Source: Sorangium cellulosum
GTDB lineage: Bacteria; Myxococcota_A; Polyangia; Polyangiales; Polyangiaceae
Length of the DNA stretch: 64,000 bases
Reading direction: 5' to 3'
Assembly (NCBI RefSeq): GCF_004135735.1
Contig: NZ_CP012670.1
Coordinates: 9,309,501 to 9,373,500, forward strand
Shown here piece by piece: positions 34,340 to 42,559 of the stretch. The notes beneath the pieces are model-generated. The model was not told where the DNA came from, did not search any database, and saw only the letters and a program-made list of their open reading frames with translations. The translations under genes and the position numbers were made by a program. Position 1 is the first letter of the stretch; every line of letters begins with the position of its first letter.

Positions 34340-35355
34340 GGCGTCGCGCCCGGATCGCGCCGATCGCGCTCGCGCTCCTGACCGGCGCCGCCACGAGCGG
34401 CGCGCAGGTCCCGGCGCTCGACGCGCCGGCGGCGCCCCTCCCCTCGGCGGCGGCGAGGGCCCCGGCGGCCGCGGCGCGCCCGAGCTCCGCCCTGGCCGAG
34501 AACGATCTCGATCGGCTGCTCGCCCGGCTCGACGCCGAGGAGAAGGCGCTGCGCGCGGAGCTCGCCTCCATCGGCCCCGCGCTGGAGGTCACCCGCCGCC
34601 GGATGATCGCGCGCGGGCGCGCGTATTACCGCCACGTCCGCGCCGGCTTTCTCCCGGTGGGCGGCGGGTTCGACGCGCTGGTCGACCACGCCGCCCGCGT
34701 GGAGCGCACCCGGCTCGCCCTGGAGCGCGATCTCGCGCGCGAGGCCGAGCTGACCCGGCGGAGCGCCGAGATCGCGGATCGCCTCACGCGCCTCGGCGCG
34801 GAGCGCGCGCCCCTCGAGGTGCACCGCGAGGCGATGAACCGCGCGCGGGTCGCGCTGGCCCAGGAGGAGGAGCGCCGCGCCGCCTTCGCGCGCGCGTTCG
34901 AGACGAGCGTGCGCCCCGACTACCTCGCGATCTACGGCGCGGACGTGGGGCCCACGGAGCTCGACCGCCGCGCCGGCTTTCGCTCGCTCGCGGGCCGGCT
35001 CCCCTTCCCCATCGCCGGGCGCGCGGAGGTGCGCAAGGTCTCGCGCCGCGGCGCGGGCGGGCCGGGCGTCGAGCTCACCGCCCTGGCCGGCGCCCCGGTC
35101 CGCAGCGTGGCCGCGGGGCGGGTGGCGTTCGCCGACAGCTACGCGGACTACGGGCTGACCGTCATCGTCGACCACGGCGAGCGGTACTACTCGGTGTACG
35201 CGAACCTCGGCGCCACGGACGTGCGCGCCGGCGATCAGCTCCCGGGCGGGGCGCGGGTGGGCGCGGCGGCGAGCGGGCCGGACGGCGCGAAGCTCTACTT
35301 CGAGCTCCGGCGCGGCGCCGAGGTGATCGACCCGGGCCCCTGGTTCGGGATGTAG
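34336..35355 (+). CDS. EnvC-like murein hydrolase activator with degenerate LytM domain
   Basis: 339 residues from the GTG at 34336, which overlaps the ftsX stop by 4 bp. A signal peptide (RRRARIAPIALALLTGAATSGA) precedes a helical, coiled-coil-like region (about 50-200, rich in Glu/Arg/Leu) and a C-terminal LytM/M23 domain (GAPVRSVAAGRVAFADSYA, VIVDHGERYYSVYANL, LYFELRRG). The zinc-ligand motif is incomplete: Asn replaces His in YANL and Tyr replaces the His usually seen before FE. This matches EnvC, which activates amidases rather than cutting. Its role is therefore probably FtsEX-controlled activation of septal amidases. Confidence 0.88.
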   Translation: MRRRARIAPIALALLTGAATSGAQVPALDAPAAPLPSAAARAPAAAARPSSALAENDLDRLLARLDAEEKALRAELASIGPALEVTRRRMIARGRAYYRHVRAGFLPVGGGFDALVDHAARVERTRLALERDLAREAELTRRSAEIADRLTRLGAERAPLEVHREAMNRARVALAQEEERRAAFARAFETSVRPDYLAIYGADVGPTELDRRAGFRSLAGRLPFPIAGRAEVRKVSRRGAGGPGVELTALAGAPVRSVAAGRVAFADSYADYGLTVIVDHGERYYSVYANLGATDVRAGDQLPGGARVGAAASGPDGAKLYFELRRGAEVIDPGPWFGM

Positions 35356-35359
35356 CGAC

Positions 35360-35436
35360 CGCGGCGCGCCGGCCCCCCGCCGGCCGCGCGCCCGGCCCCT
35401 GAACGCGGCGCGCCGGCCCCCGCCGGCCACGCGCCG
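35360..35436. repeat. Tandem pair of GC-rich hairpins after the envC-like gene
   Basis: Two copies of an about 33-bp block starting GCGGCGCGCCGGCCCCC and continuing through CGCCGGCC, at 35360-35392 and 35404-35436, each self-complementary around GCCGGC. They fill most of the gap before rph and may act as a terminator region or a repeat-derived element. Confidence 0.5.
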
Positions 35437-35496
35437 CGCCGGTTCCACCTCGCGGCGACCCCGTACCCCCGCCCGACCTGTGCTAAGGCGGCGCTC

Positions 35497-36270
35497 GTGA
35501 GTCGCCCTGACGGTCGCGCCCTCGATGTTCACCGCCCCGTGGAGATGATCCTCGGGTTCCACCGCAACGCAGAGGGGTCCGTCCTCTACCGGGCCGGGCG
35601 GACGGTCGTGCTCTGCACGGCGTCGGTCGATCCCACGGTGCCCGCCTGGATGCTCGGCAAGGGCGCGGGGTGGCTCACGGCCGAGTACCAGATGCACCCC
35701 CGATCCAGCCCCGCGCGCAGGGAGCCGCGCGACGGCCGCGGCAAGGCGCCGAGCGGGCGCACCCAGGAGATCCAGCGCCTCATCGGGCGCGCGCTCCGGG
35801 CCGCGGTCGATCTGAAGCAGCTCGGCGAGCAGACGATCGCGATCGATTGCGACATCCTCGAGGCCGACGGGGGCACGCGGACCGCGTCGATCACCGCCGG
35901 GTTCGTGGCGCTCGCGCTGGCGCTCGCGCGGATGCGCGCGGCCGGGTCGCTCACCGCGCCCGTGCTCCGCGATCAGGTGGCGGCGATCAGCGTCGGGCAC
36001 CTCGCGGACGGGCTCGCGCTGGACCTCGTGTACACCGAGGACAGCGCGGCGCGCGTCGACATGAACGTCGTCGCGACGGCGCGCGGCGCGATCGTCGAGG
36101 TCCAGGCCACCGCCGAGGACGAGGCGATCCCCCGCTCGGAGCTCGACCGCATGGTCGACCTCGCGACCGCGGGCGTGGCGTCGCTCGCGCGCGCGCAGCA
36201 GCGGGCGCTGGCCGACGCCGGCGTGGATCTCGCCGGGCTGTTCCAGCCGGGCCGCTGGAGGGCCGCGTGA
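35497..36270 (+). CDS. rph: Ribonuclease PH
   Basis: 257 residues from GTG. Phosphorolytic 3' tRNA exoribonuclease. RPDGRALDVHRPVEMILGF, the phosphate-binding RTQEIQRLIGRALRAAVDL and CDILEADGGTRTASITAGFVAL are typical. The stop overlaps the next gene's GTG (GTGA), the common rph-rdgB arrangement. Confidence 0.95.
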   Translation: MSRPDGRALDVHRPVEMILGFHRNAEGSVLYRAGRTVVLCTASVDPTVPAWMLGKGAGWLTAEYQMHPRSSPARREPRDGRGKAPSGRTQEIQRLIGRALRAAVDLKQLGEQTIAIDCDILEADGGTRTASITAGFVALALALARMRAAGSLTAPVLRDQVAAISVGHLADGLALDLVYTEDSAARVDMNVVATARGAIVEVQATAEDEAIPRSELDRMVDLATAGVASLARAQQRALADAGVDLAGLFQPGRWRAA

Positions 36271-36920
36271 GCCGGGAGCCGCTGCGCCTGCTCGCCGCGA
36301 CCTCGAACCGGGGGAAGCTCACGGAGCTGCGCTCGCTGCTCGCGGATCTCCCGCTCGAGGTGCTCTCGCTCGCGGAGGCGCTGCCTGGCGCGCCGCCGGT
36401 CGTCGAGGACGGCGAGACCTTCCTGGAGAACGCGCTCATCAAGGCGCGCGCCGCGGCGCTCCGGTCCAGGTGGGTGACGCTCGCCGAGGACTCGGGGCTC
36501 GAGGTCGACGCGCTCGGCGGCCGGCCGGGCGTCCGGTCCGCCCGCTTCGCGCGGGAGGGCGCGACCGACGCGGAGAACAACGCGGCGCTGCTGTCGGCGC
36601 TCGCCGAGGTGCCGGACGAGCGGCCGCTGGCGCGCTTTCGCTGCGTCATGGTGCTGCTCGACCCGCGGTCCGAGGGGCAGCCCGTCGTCACCGAAGGGCG
36701 CTGCGAGGGGTGGATCTGCCGGCAGCCCCGGGGCGCGGGCGGCTTCGGCTACGATCCGCTGTTCGTCGTGGAGGAGTTCGGACGGACGATGGCCGAGCTC
36801 GGCGAGGCCGAGAAGAACCGCGTGAGCCACCGCGGCAAGGCCATGCTGGCGATGCGCGCCGCGCTGGAGGCGCTGCTCGCGCGCCATCACGAGGCAGGGC
36901 CGCCGGGCGGCGGCGGTTGA
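36267..36920 (+). CDS. rdgB: Non-canonical purine NTP pyrophosphatase (RdgB/HAM1)
   Basis: 217 residues from a GTG that overlaps the rph stop. Hydrolyses dITP, ITP and XTP to keep deaminated purines out of DNA and RNA. Signatures are ATSNRGKLTELRSLL at the N terminus, AEDSGLEVDALGGRPGVRSARFA, GAGGFGYDPLFVV and SHRGKAM. Co-transcribed with rph. Confidence 0.94.
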   Translation: MSREPLRLLAATSNRGKLTELRSLLADLPLEVLSLAEALPGAPPVVEDGETFLENALIKARAAALRSRWVTLAEDSGLEVDALGGRPGVRSARFAREGATDAENNAALLSALAEVPDERPLARFRCVMVLLDPRSEGQPVVTEGRCEGWICRQPRGAGGFGYDPLFVVEEFGRTMAELGEAEKNRVSHRGKAMLAMRAALEALLARHHEAGPPGGGG

Positions 36921-36988
36921 CCCCGCCCGGGACCGCTTGTAATCGCGACCGGAGGCACCCAGGTAGCGCAGGGTGATCGGATCCCCTG

Positions 36989-37369
36989 ATGAAGCAGGAC
37001 TGGAAGGCCGTCGGAAGCTACGGGACCGTCGGTCTCGAGATGGTGCTGAGCATCCTGCTCGGGCTGTTCATCGGCCGCTGGTTCGATGGAAAGCTGGGGA
37101 CCGAGCCGGTCATGTCGGTGCTCTGGTTCTTCTTCGGGCTCGGCGCGGCCGGCAAGGCGGTCCACCGCGCGTGGAAGGAGATGCAGGCCGTGGCCGCGCG
37201 GGAAGAGCGCGAGGAGGGGAACCCGGCGCCGCGGTTCGACGACCGGGGGCCGCGCCAGGACGAGCGCGCGCCGGCGCCGGACGACGACCACCGGACGGCC
37301 CCGAGCGATGTCCCCGGCGGCGGCGACGGCCGGCCCCGCGCGGACGTGGAGAGGCACGATGAACGCTGA
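36989..37369 (+). CDS. AtpZ/AtpI-type ATP synthase-associated protein
   Basis: 126 residues with two transmembrane helices (GLEMVLSILLGLFIGRWF, VLWFFFGLGAAGKAV) as in the AtpZ/AtpI family that precedes ATP synthase operons, followed by a disordered acidic/Pro-rich cytoplasmic tail. Its end overlaps the start of the next gene by 11 bp. Confidence 0.8.
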   Translation: MKQDWKAVGSYGTVGLEMVLSILLGLFIGRWFDGKLGTEPVMSVLWFFFGLGAAGKAVHRAWKEMQAVAAREEREEGNPAPRFDDRGPRQDERAPAPDDDHRTAPSDVPGGGDGRPRADVERHDER

Positions 37370-37823
37370 TCGCCCTGGAACGCCTGGCAGCGAGCCCCCG
37401 CAGAAGGACCCCGCACCCGGCGGACAGCCGGGCGTGGACGCGGCCATGCGCGTCGTGCTCCGCTGGGTCGCCGGCACGGCCGCGGTCCTGACGGTCGCCG
37501 CGCTGCTCGCGTACGGCGCCCGCGCGGCGCTCGGCGTCGCCATCGGGGGCGCGATCGCCGTGGCCAACCTGTACGTCTTCGCCCGCATCGTGGACGCATT
37601 CCTCTCGCGCAGAGGACGCACGGCCTCGTGGACCCTCATCGCAATCGTGAAGCTCACCGGCCTGCTGGGCGGCGTGTGGCTCATCCTGAAGAGCGGGATC
37701 GTCTCGGGCGTCGCCCTGATGGTCGGTTATGTCTCGCTGGTCGTCGGCATCACCCTGGGGACGCTGTTCGGCCCCAGGCCTCCGGAAGGCGGCGCCGGCG
37801 CCCCGCCGGGCGGCCCCGGCTGA
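37359..37823 (+). CDS. AtpI-like membrane protein, ATP synthase subunit I
   Basis: 154 residues from the ATG at 37359 (GGAGAGG about 5 bases upstream), starting MNADRPG. About four transmembrane helices (VLRWVAGTAAVLTVAALLAYG, LGVAIGGAIAVANLYVFARI, LIAIVKLTGLLGGVWLILKS, VALMVGYVSLVVGITLG). AtpI proteins assist assembly of the c-ring. The Pro-rich N and C termini are cytoplasmic. Overlaps the AtpZ-like gene and precedes atpB by 204 bp. Confidence 0.8.
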   Translation: MNADRPGTPGSEPPQKDPAPGGQPGVDAAMRVVLRWVAGTAAVLTVAALLAYGARAALGVAIGGAIAVANLYVFARIVDAFLSRRGRTASWTLIAIVKLTGLLGGVWLILKSGIVSGVALMVGYVSLVVGITLGTLFGPRPPEGGAGAPPGGPG

Positions 37824-38027
37824 GCTCCGGAGAGGCGCGCCGGGCGGCCGAGGATCTGCGCGCGACGCGGCGGCGACTCGGCGCGCTCCTGGATACCCAT
37901 CGTAAACGAGTTGTGGTAGAGGCGAGGCCCCCTCGCCCGAGGGTGAACTCCCACAGGATCGCCAGCCGCTGCGGCCGCGCCGTCACGGCCGCGCAGCCGC
38001 CGGCTCGGCGCCTCGACGACGAAAGCC

Positions 38028-38795
38028 ATGCCTGAGCATACAGGGTTCCTCACGTATCTCCTGGCGCAGCTCCCCGGGCTGCGGGAGAACGCTCGCAACA
38101 TCGGCAAGACGTTCATCGGTCACCACACGGTGGACTACCGCGGGACCGAGCCGATCTTCATGAGCCTCTTGATCATCGTGCTCTTCTTGCTGCTCGCCAT
38201 CGAGGTGCGCGGGCAGTACCGGCGCCTGAACGAGTCGGTGATCCCCGAGGAGAAGCTCACGCTCCGCACGTTCTTCGAGGCGTTCTTCGGCTACTTCTAC
38301 GGGATGTCCCGCGACGTCATGGGGCCCGACAACGCGAAGCGGTACTTCCCGGTCATCGGCGGCGCGGCGGCCTTCATCTTCTTCTCGAACGCCTCGGCGC
38401 TCATCCCCGGCGTCAACCCGCCGACCTCGAGCCTCAACGTCACGATCGGCTGCGCGGCCGTGGTGTTCATCCTCTTCAACTACTACGGGCTCAAGGAGAA
38501 CGGCTGGAGCTACGTCGCCCACCTCGCCGGGCCGAAGTGGTACCTGGCGCCGCTCATCTTCCCGATCGAGGTCATCTCCACCTGCGTCCGCCCGGTCACG
38601 CTGGCGATCCGGCTCATGCTCAACATCGGGGTCGACCACCTCGTGGCGAGCCTCTTCCTCGGGCTGGTCGCGATCCTCGTGCCCGTGCCGCTGATGTTCC
38701 TGGCGATCATCGTCACCGTCGTGCAGACGCTGGTGTTCTGCCTGCTGTCCTGCATCTACATCGGGCTCGCGACGGAGAAGGCGGATCACCACTGA
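38028..38795 (+). CDS. atpB: ATP synthase Fo subunit a
   Basis: 255 residues with about five to six transmembrane helices. The essential Arg is in ISTCVRPVTLAIRLMLNI (equivalent to E. coli Arg210). FFSNASALIPGVNPPTSSLN and the C-terminal LVFCLLSCIYIGLATEKADHH are family-typical. The flanking gap upstream (37824-38027) and downstream (38796-39089) hold no gene I can identify. Confidence 0.93.
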   Translation: MPEHTGFLTYLLAQLPGLRENARNIGKTFIGHHTVDYRGTEPIFMSLLIIVLFLLLAIEVRGQYRRLNESVIPEEKLTLRTFFEAFFGYFYGMSRDVMGPDNAKRYFPVIGGAAAFIFFSNASALIPGVNPPTSSLNVTIGCAAVVFILFNYYGLKENGWSYVAHLAGPKWYLAPLIFPIEVISTCVRPVTLAIRLMLNIGVDHLVASLFLGLVAILVPVPLMFLAIIVTVVQTLVFCLLSCIYIGLATEKADHH

Positions 38796-39089
38796 TCGCC
38801 TCGCCTGGCCGCCTGACCAGGGGCGACCAGCGCCGTCGAAGAACGGCGCCCAAGGTGCAGAGAAGGCTAGCCAGCCTTCGAAATTCGGATTAGAGGGGGC
38901 CCCGCTGTCGATGGGTTGCCCCAGAGAGGTGGGTGGATCGCGAAGGCGCATCTCCCACCGAGCAGTGATAGGGGCCGCGGGAACGATCCCCGGGCCTCGC
39001 AAGGGTGCCGCCAGCGCGGCCCCCGACCCTCGCAGAAGATACGCATGCGGCCCCGCACGGGCTGCGTGGCTTGAAAGGAGCAGATTCGG

Positions 39090-39428
39090 ATGTCGCTGAA
39101 GAGCAAGCTGTCGCTGTCCGTCGTTGTCGCCACCGCGCTGGTACTCGTTCCCGCCATGGCGCTGGCGCAGGATGGTGCGGCGTCGAACAAGTACGACGCG
39201 CACTCGTGGCTCGCCGTCGCTGCCGGATTCGCGATCGGCATCGCGGCCCTCGGCGGCACGATGGGCCAGGGGCGCGCCGCGGCCGCCGCCCTGGAGGGCA
39301 TTTCCCGGAACCCGGGCGCTGCCGCCCGCATCCAGACCCCGATGATCCTCGGCCTGGCGCTCATCGAGTCGCTCGTGCTCTTCGCCTGGGTCATCGCGTT
39401 CTTCCTCCAGGGCAAGATCGCCCTCTGA
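39090..39428 (+). CDS. atpE: ATP synthase Fo subunit c with N-terminal signal-like extension
   Basis: 112 residues. The first 27 residues (LSLSVVVATALVLVPAMALA) read as a signal peptide, unlike the usual 75-85-residue c subunit. The hairpin follows: helix 1 ends MGQGRAAAAALEGISRNP and helix 2 is MILGLALIESLVLFAWVIAFFL, with the ion-binding Glu in ALIES. The Gln of GQG and the Glu-Ser pair are shared with sodium-type c subunits, whereas the Thr and Tyr positions are Leu and Phe. AAAGGAG lies 10 bases before the ATG. It is separated from atpB by 294 bp. Confidence 0.92.
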   Translation: MSLKSKLSLSVVVATALVLVPAMALAQDGAASNKYDAHSWLAVAAGFAIGIAALGGTMGQGRAAAAALEGISRNPGAAARIQTPMILGLALIESLVLFAWVIAFFLQGKIAL

Positions 39429-39710
39429 GCCGGCGCTCGCCGCGCCCGAACGGGCCCGACGCCGCCGCCTCGCCTCCGCCTCACCGCCGCGCCGGACGAG
39501 CGCTCCTTCGACAGGACCTCGCTCTCGGCGCGCTCGCTTGCCCGAGAATGAGCCGTCGCGCTCGATGCCAGCCCCGCACGGCATCGAGCGCTGCGTGACG
39601 TCGTCTCACCGACGCGCCTCCACAGCCCGCACTGCCCGCTCCCGATCGCGCCCACGCCGCCGCACCCGTGCGCGCCGCCGCGCTCGTGCGCGCCGCCGCG
39701 CCCGCCCGCG

Positions 39711-41048
39711 CTACCGCACGCGCACCACGGTGCCGGGCTCGTGCGCCGTGGGGAGGACGGCCGTCCAGCCGGCGGGGAGCCGGGGCGACGTCCACCAGAA
39801 CAGCCGCTGGGCGTCGAGCGGCGCCAGGTTCACGCACCCGTGGCTCCGCACCTGGCCGAACGAGCGATGCCAGAACGCGCCGTGCAGCCCGACCCCTCTG
39901 GAGAAGTACTGCACGTACGGGACGTCCTCCATTCGGTAGTAACGCTCGGCCTCCTCGTCCTCGAGGTTGTCCATGTCCGAGGTGAGCAGCTTGGCCCAGA
40001 CGCGGTAGGTCCCCGCGGGCGTGGCGCGCGGCGACCCGGGCGCGCCCTTGCCGGTCGAGACGAGCGTCGTGAACACGGGACGCCGCCCCTCGTAGGCCAC
40101 GAGCGTCTGCGTCGAACGCTCGACGTCGATCCAGCGCTCGCCCGCATCGACGTCGACCTCGGGCGGCGGCGGCGCCGCCGTCGGGCGCCGGAGATCGCGG
40201 ACCGAGATCCAGCTGGCCTCGTCGCCCTCCGCGATGCGCGCGAGCCTCCCGGAGGGGCCCTGCGCCTCCTCGAGGTAGGGGACCGCCTCGAACCGCGCCT
40301 TGCGCGCCTCGGTCCTCGTGAAGCCCGCCCGCGTGCGCGTGAAGAGCGGAGCCCTCTCGGACACGACCCACGCGATCGCGATGTCCTCGGCGTCCTCAGG
40401 GAGCTCCACGCCGCGAAAGGCGAAGGCGTGCACCGGGCCGAGATCGCGCATCGGCACCCAGAAGCCGCTGTTCGTGCGGCCGTAGCGCGATCCGCCCTCG
40501 ACGCGCTCCTCGACGATCGCCACCGCGAAGCCGGGCTCGAGCTGCGCGTCCGGCGCGTCGATGTCGGCGGCCTCGGCCCGGCGGTAGCCGAACGACCCGT
40601 CGGGGCCGACGAAGTAGTACCGGTACGGGAGCCCGTCCGGCATCTCGCGCCACGTCCGCACGAGCGGGCTGATCGGGCCCGCGGCCGAGAGCTCGACGGC
40701 GTCGTCGCAGAGCCAGGCCGTGGCGCCCACCTCGAGCCAGCGCCCGGGGCAGCCGTCGGCGCGCCGGGCCGCGAAGACGGGTAGCTGCACGTTGCGATCG
40801 ACGGAGCCGCGCCGGCGCGGGTCCTTGCCCGGCGCCTCGAACAGCGGCTGGTCCCGCTTGAGCACGCGCGCACTCCTCACCCAGGCCGGGAGCGGGGCCT
40901 CGCCCGCCGGGACCCACGGCGGCAGCTGCGAGGCGAACACCGCCCCGCCCCAGATCGACGCGACCAGGGCGCCCCCCACCGCGCCGCCCCGCCACGCGCT
41001 GCGGCGCAATCCCCGCGAGCCGGCCGCCGCGCCTCCACGCCTCCGCAT
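39711..41048 (-). CDS. L,D-transpeptidase (YkuD domain) with N-terminal extension
   Basis: 445 residues. A twin-arginine-like basic start (MRRRGGAAAGSRGLRRSAWR) leads into a hydrophobic signal region, then an about 250-residue region of unknown fold, then the YkuD domain with the signature LHGAFWHRSFGQVRSHGCVN (His, then Ser-His-Gly-Cys with catalytic Cys). It forms 3-3 peptidoglycan cross-links or attaches proteins. The 280-bp gap before it (39429-39710) contains GCC/GCG repeats and no recognised gene. Confidence 0.88.
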   Translation of the reverse strand: MRRRGGAAAGSRGLRRSAWRGGAVGGALVASIWGGAVFASQLPPWVPAGEAPLPAWVRSARVLKRDQPLFEAPGKDPRRRGSVDRNVQLPVFAARRADGCPGRWLEVGATAWLCDDAVELSAAGPISPLVRTWREMPDGLPYRYYFVGPDGSFGYRRAEAADIDAPDAQLEPGFAVAIVEERVEGGSRYGRTNSGFWVPMRDLGPVHAFAFRGVELPEDAEDIAIAWVVSERAPLFTRTRAGFTRTEARKARFEAVPYLEEAQGPSGRLARIAEGDEASWISVRDLRRPTAAPPPPEVDVDAGERWIDVERSTQTLVAYEGRRPVFTTLVSTGKGAPGSPRATPAGTYRVWAKLLTSDMDNLEDEEAERYYRMEDVPYVQYFSRGVGLHGAFWHRSFGQVRSHGCVNLAPLDAQRLFWWTSPRLPAGWTAVLPTAHEPGTVVRVR

Positions 41049-41142
41049 CCTGCGGCGGGATCCTAGGGCGTCTTGCGCGCGCGAGCCAAGCTCCTGAATC
41101 CCGCTCCGGCGCGCGACGGCGCCGAGGCCACGGTGGCCTCGG

Positions 41143-42291
41143 TCAGCGGTAGGAGAAGCGCACCTCGTGATCGCAGATCCGGAACAGGTCGCCCTCGACG
41201 ATGGCCTTCCGGGCGATGCGCTGGCCGTTGTACTCGACGCCGTTGGTCGAGCCCATGTCGACCATGTAGTACTGACCGTTCAGGAACTCGACCATGGCGT
41301 GCTGGCGCGACACGTTCGGATCCTTGATCGTCAGATCGCTCGACTGCTTGCCGCGCCCGATGATGAACCGGTCCTTGTTCACGACGAAGCGCTGCCCCGC
41401 ATAGAACGCCGCGAGCGCCGGGCCGGCGGGGGCCTGGTTCGGCATCCCCACGCCCATGGCCGGGGCGCCCGGGATGCCAGCGGGCGGCTGCGGCGGAACG
41501 ACGTACCCCGGCGGCGCCATCGGCGGCGCGGGCGGCCCGTAGCCGGGCGCGTGGCTCAGCGGGTTGCCGAGCGGCGGCGGGGGCGGCCCCGAGCGGCTCG
41601 CCGCGGCGCCGGAGAGGCTCGGGCGCACGCCGGGGCTCGAGACCTGCGACGGGAGCGGCGGCGGCGCGCCGAGGCGAGCCGCGCTGGGCGGCGGGGGCGG
41701 CGGTCCGCCCACGCGACCCGGAATGGGCGGCGGAACGGGGAGGCTGGGCCGCTTGCCGCCGGCCGTGCTGCTGCCGGGCGGCGGCGGGGGCGGCGGGGGC
41801 GCGCCCGGCCGGACCTGCCCCGGCGGCACCGGCGTGATGGCCGGGACCGGCGTCGGGATCGGCGCCGCCACCGGGGGCACGCCGAACGGCGGCGAGGCCG
41901 CGCCATACGCGGGCGCACCGGCCGAGGCGCCGTAAACCACACCGCCCGCTGCCGGTGCGGCCATCGGAGCGCCGCCCGCGCCGAACGGCGGAGGCGGTGA
42001 GCCGGACGCCGCCGGCCCGGGCGGCTGGGGCGTCGCGTTGTGGGGGGGCATGCCTGGATGAGCCTGTGCGCTCGCCTGCGCTGCGGAGCCGGTAGGCCCG
42101 TCGACCCGGGCAGGCGGCGGAAACGGCGTGCGCGGGCTGTAGCTTCGCTGCCGCGCGTACTGCTTCATCGACTCATTGATGAGGTAGTCGATGGAGCATT
42201 CGAGCTCGCGCGCCATCTGCTCGAACGTCTCCCAAAGGACATCGCGACACTGGAACGTCCGTGCGCTTTTCTTGTTCGGATCCGCGCTCAT
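41143..42291 (-). CDS. Ribbon-helix-helix / Pro-rich linker / FHA protein
   Basis: 382 residues. Residues about 10-48 (ARTFQCRDVLWETFEQMARE, then CSIDYLINESMKQYARQ) resemble a short ribbon-helix-helix DNA-binding or dimerisation fold. A 225-residue Pro/Gly/Ala-rich linker follows, then an FHA domain (about 290-382) with RFIIGRGKQSSDLTI, NVSRQHAMVEF and MGSTNGVEYNG, so the phosphothreonine-binding Arg, Ser-Arg-x-His and Asn are intact. A phosphopeptide-reading scaffold or regulator is likely. AGG is a few bases before the ATG. Neighbours do not reveal a kinase. Confidence 0.75.
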   Translation of the reverse strand: MSADPNKKSARTFQCRDVLWETFEQMARELECSIDYLINESMKQYARQRSYSPRTPFPPPARVDGPTGSAAQASAQAHPGMPPHNATPQPPGPAASGSPPPPFGAGGAPMAAPAAGGVVYGASAGAPAYGAASPPFGVPPVAAPIPTPVPAITPVPPGQVRPGAPPPPPPPPGSSTAGGKRPSLPVPPPIPGRVGGPPPPPPSAARLGAPPPLPSQVSSPGVRPSLSGAAASRSGPPPPPLGNPLSHAPGYGPPAPPMAPPGYVVPPQPPAGIPGAPAMGVGMPNQAPAGPALAAFYAGQRFVVNKDRFIIGRGKQSSDLTIKDPNVSRQHAMVEFLNGQYYMVDMGSTNGVEYNGQRIARKAIVEGDLFRICDHEVRFSYR

Positions 42292-42559
42292 CTCTACCTA
42301 ACGATAACGGAGGATGAATTGCGCTGGGAAGCCTCCTCCCGGCCTCTTCCCTGCAAGCATCTGACTGCTCTGGACCGTGCCGCCAGCGCGCTGCGACGAT
42401 GGACATGCCGGTGCGAGATCCCTTGGCCGCGCGCCGCGCCCCCCTGCGGCCGGGCCGCCCTGCGAGCCGGGCTCCGCGCGCCGCGCGACGGGCGCGCGAG
42501 GCCGGGCGGGGCCGGGGTGCGCTCGCCCGAGGATCTCGCGTTCCGCGCCGGCGCGGGCG

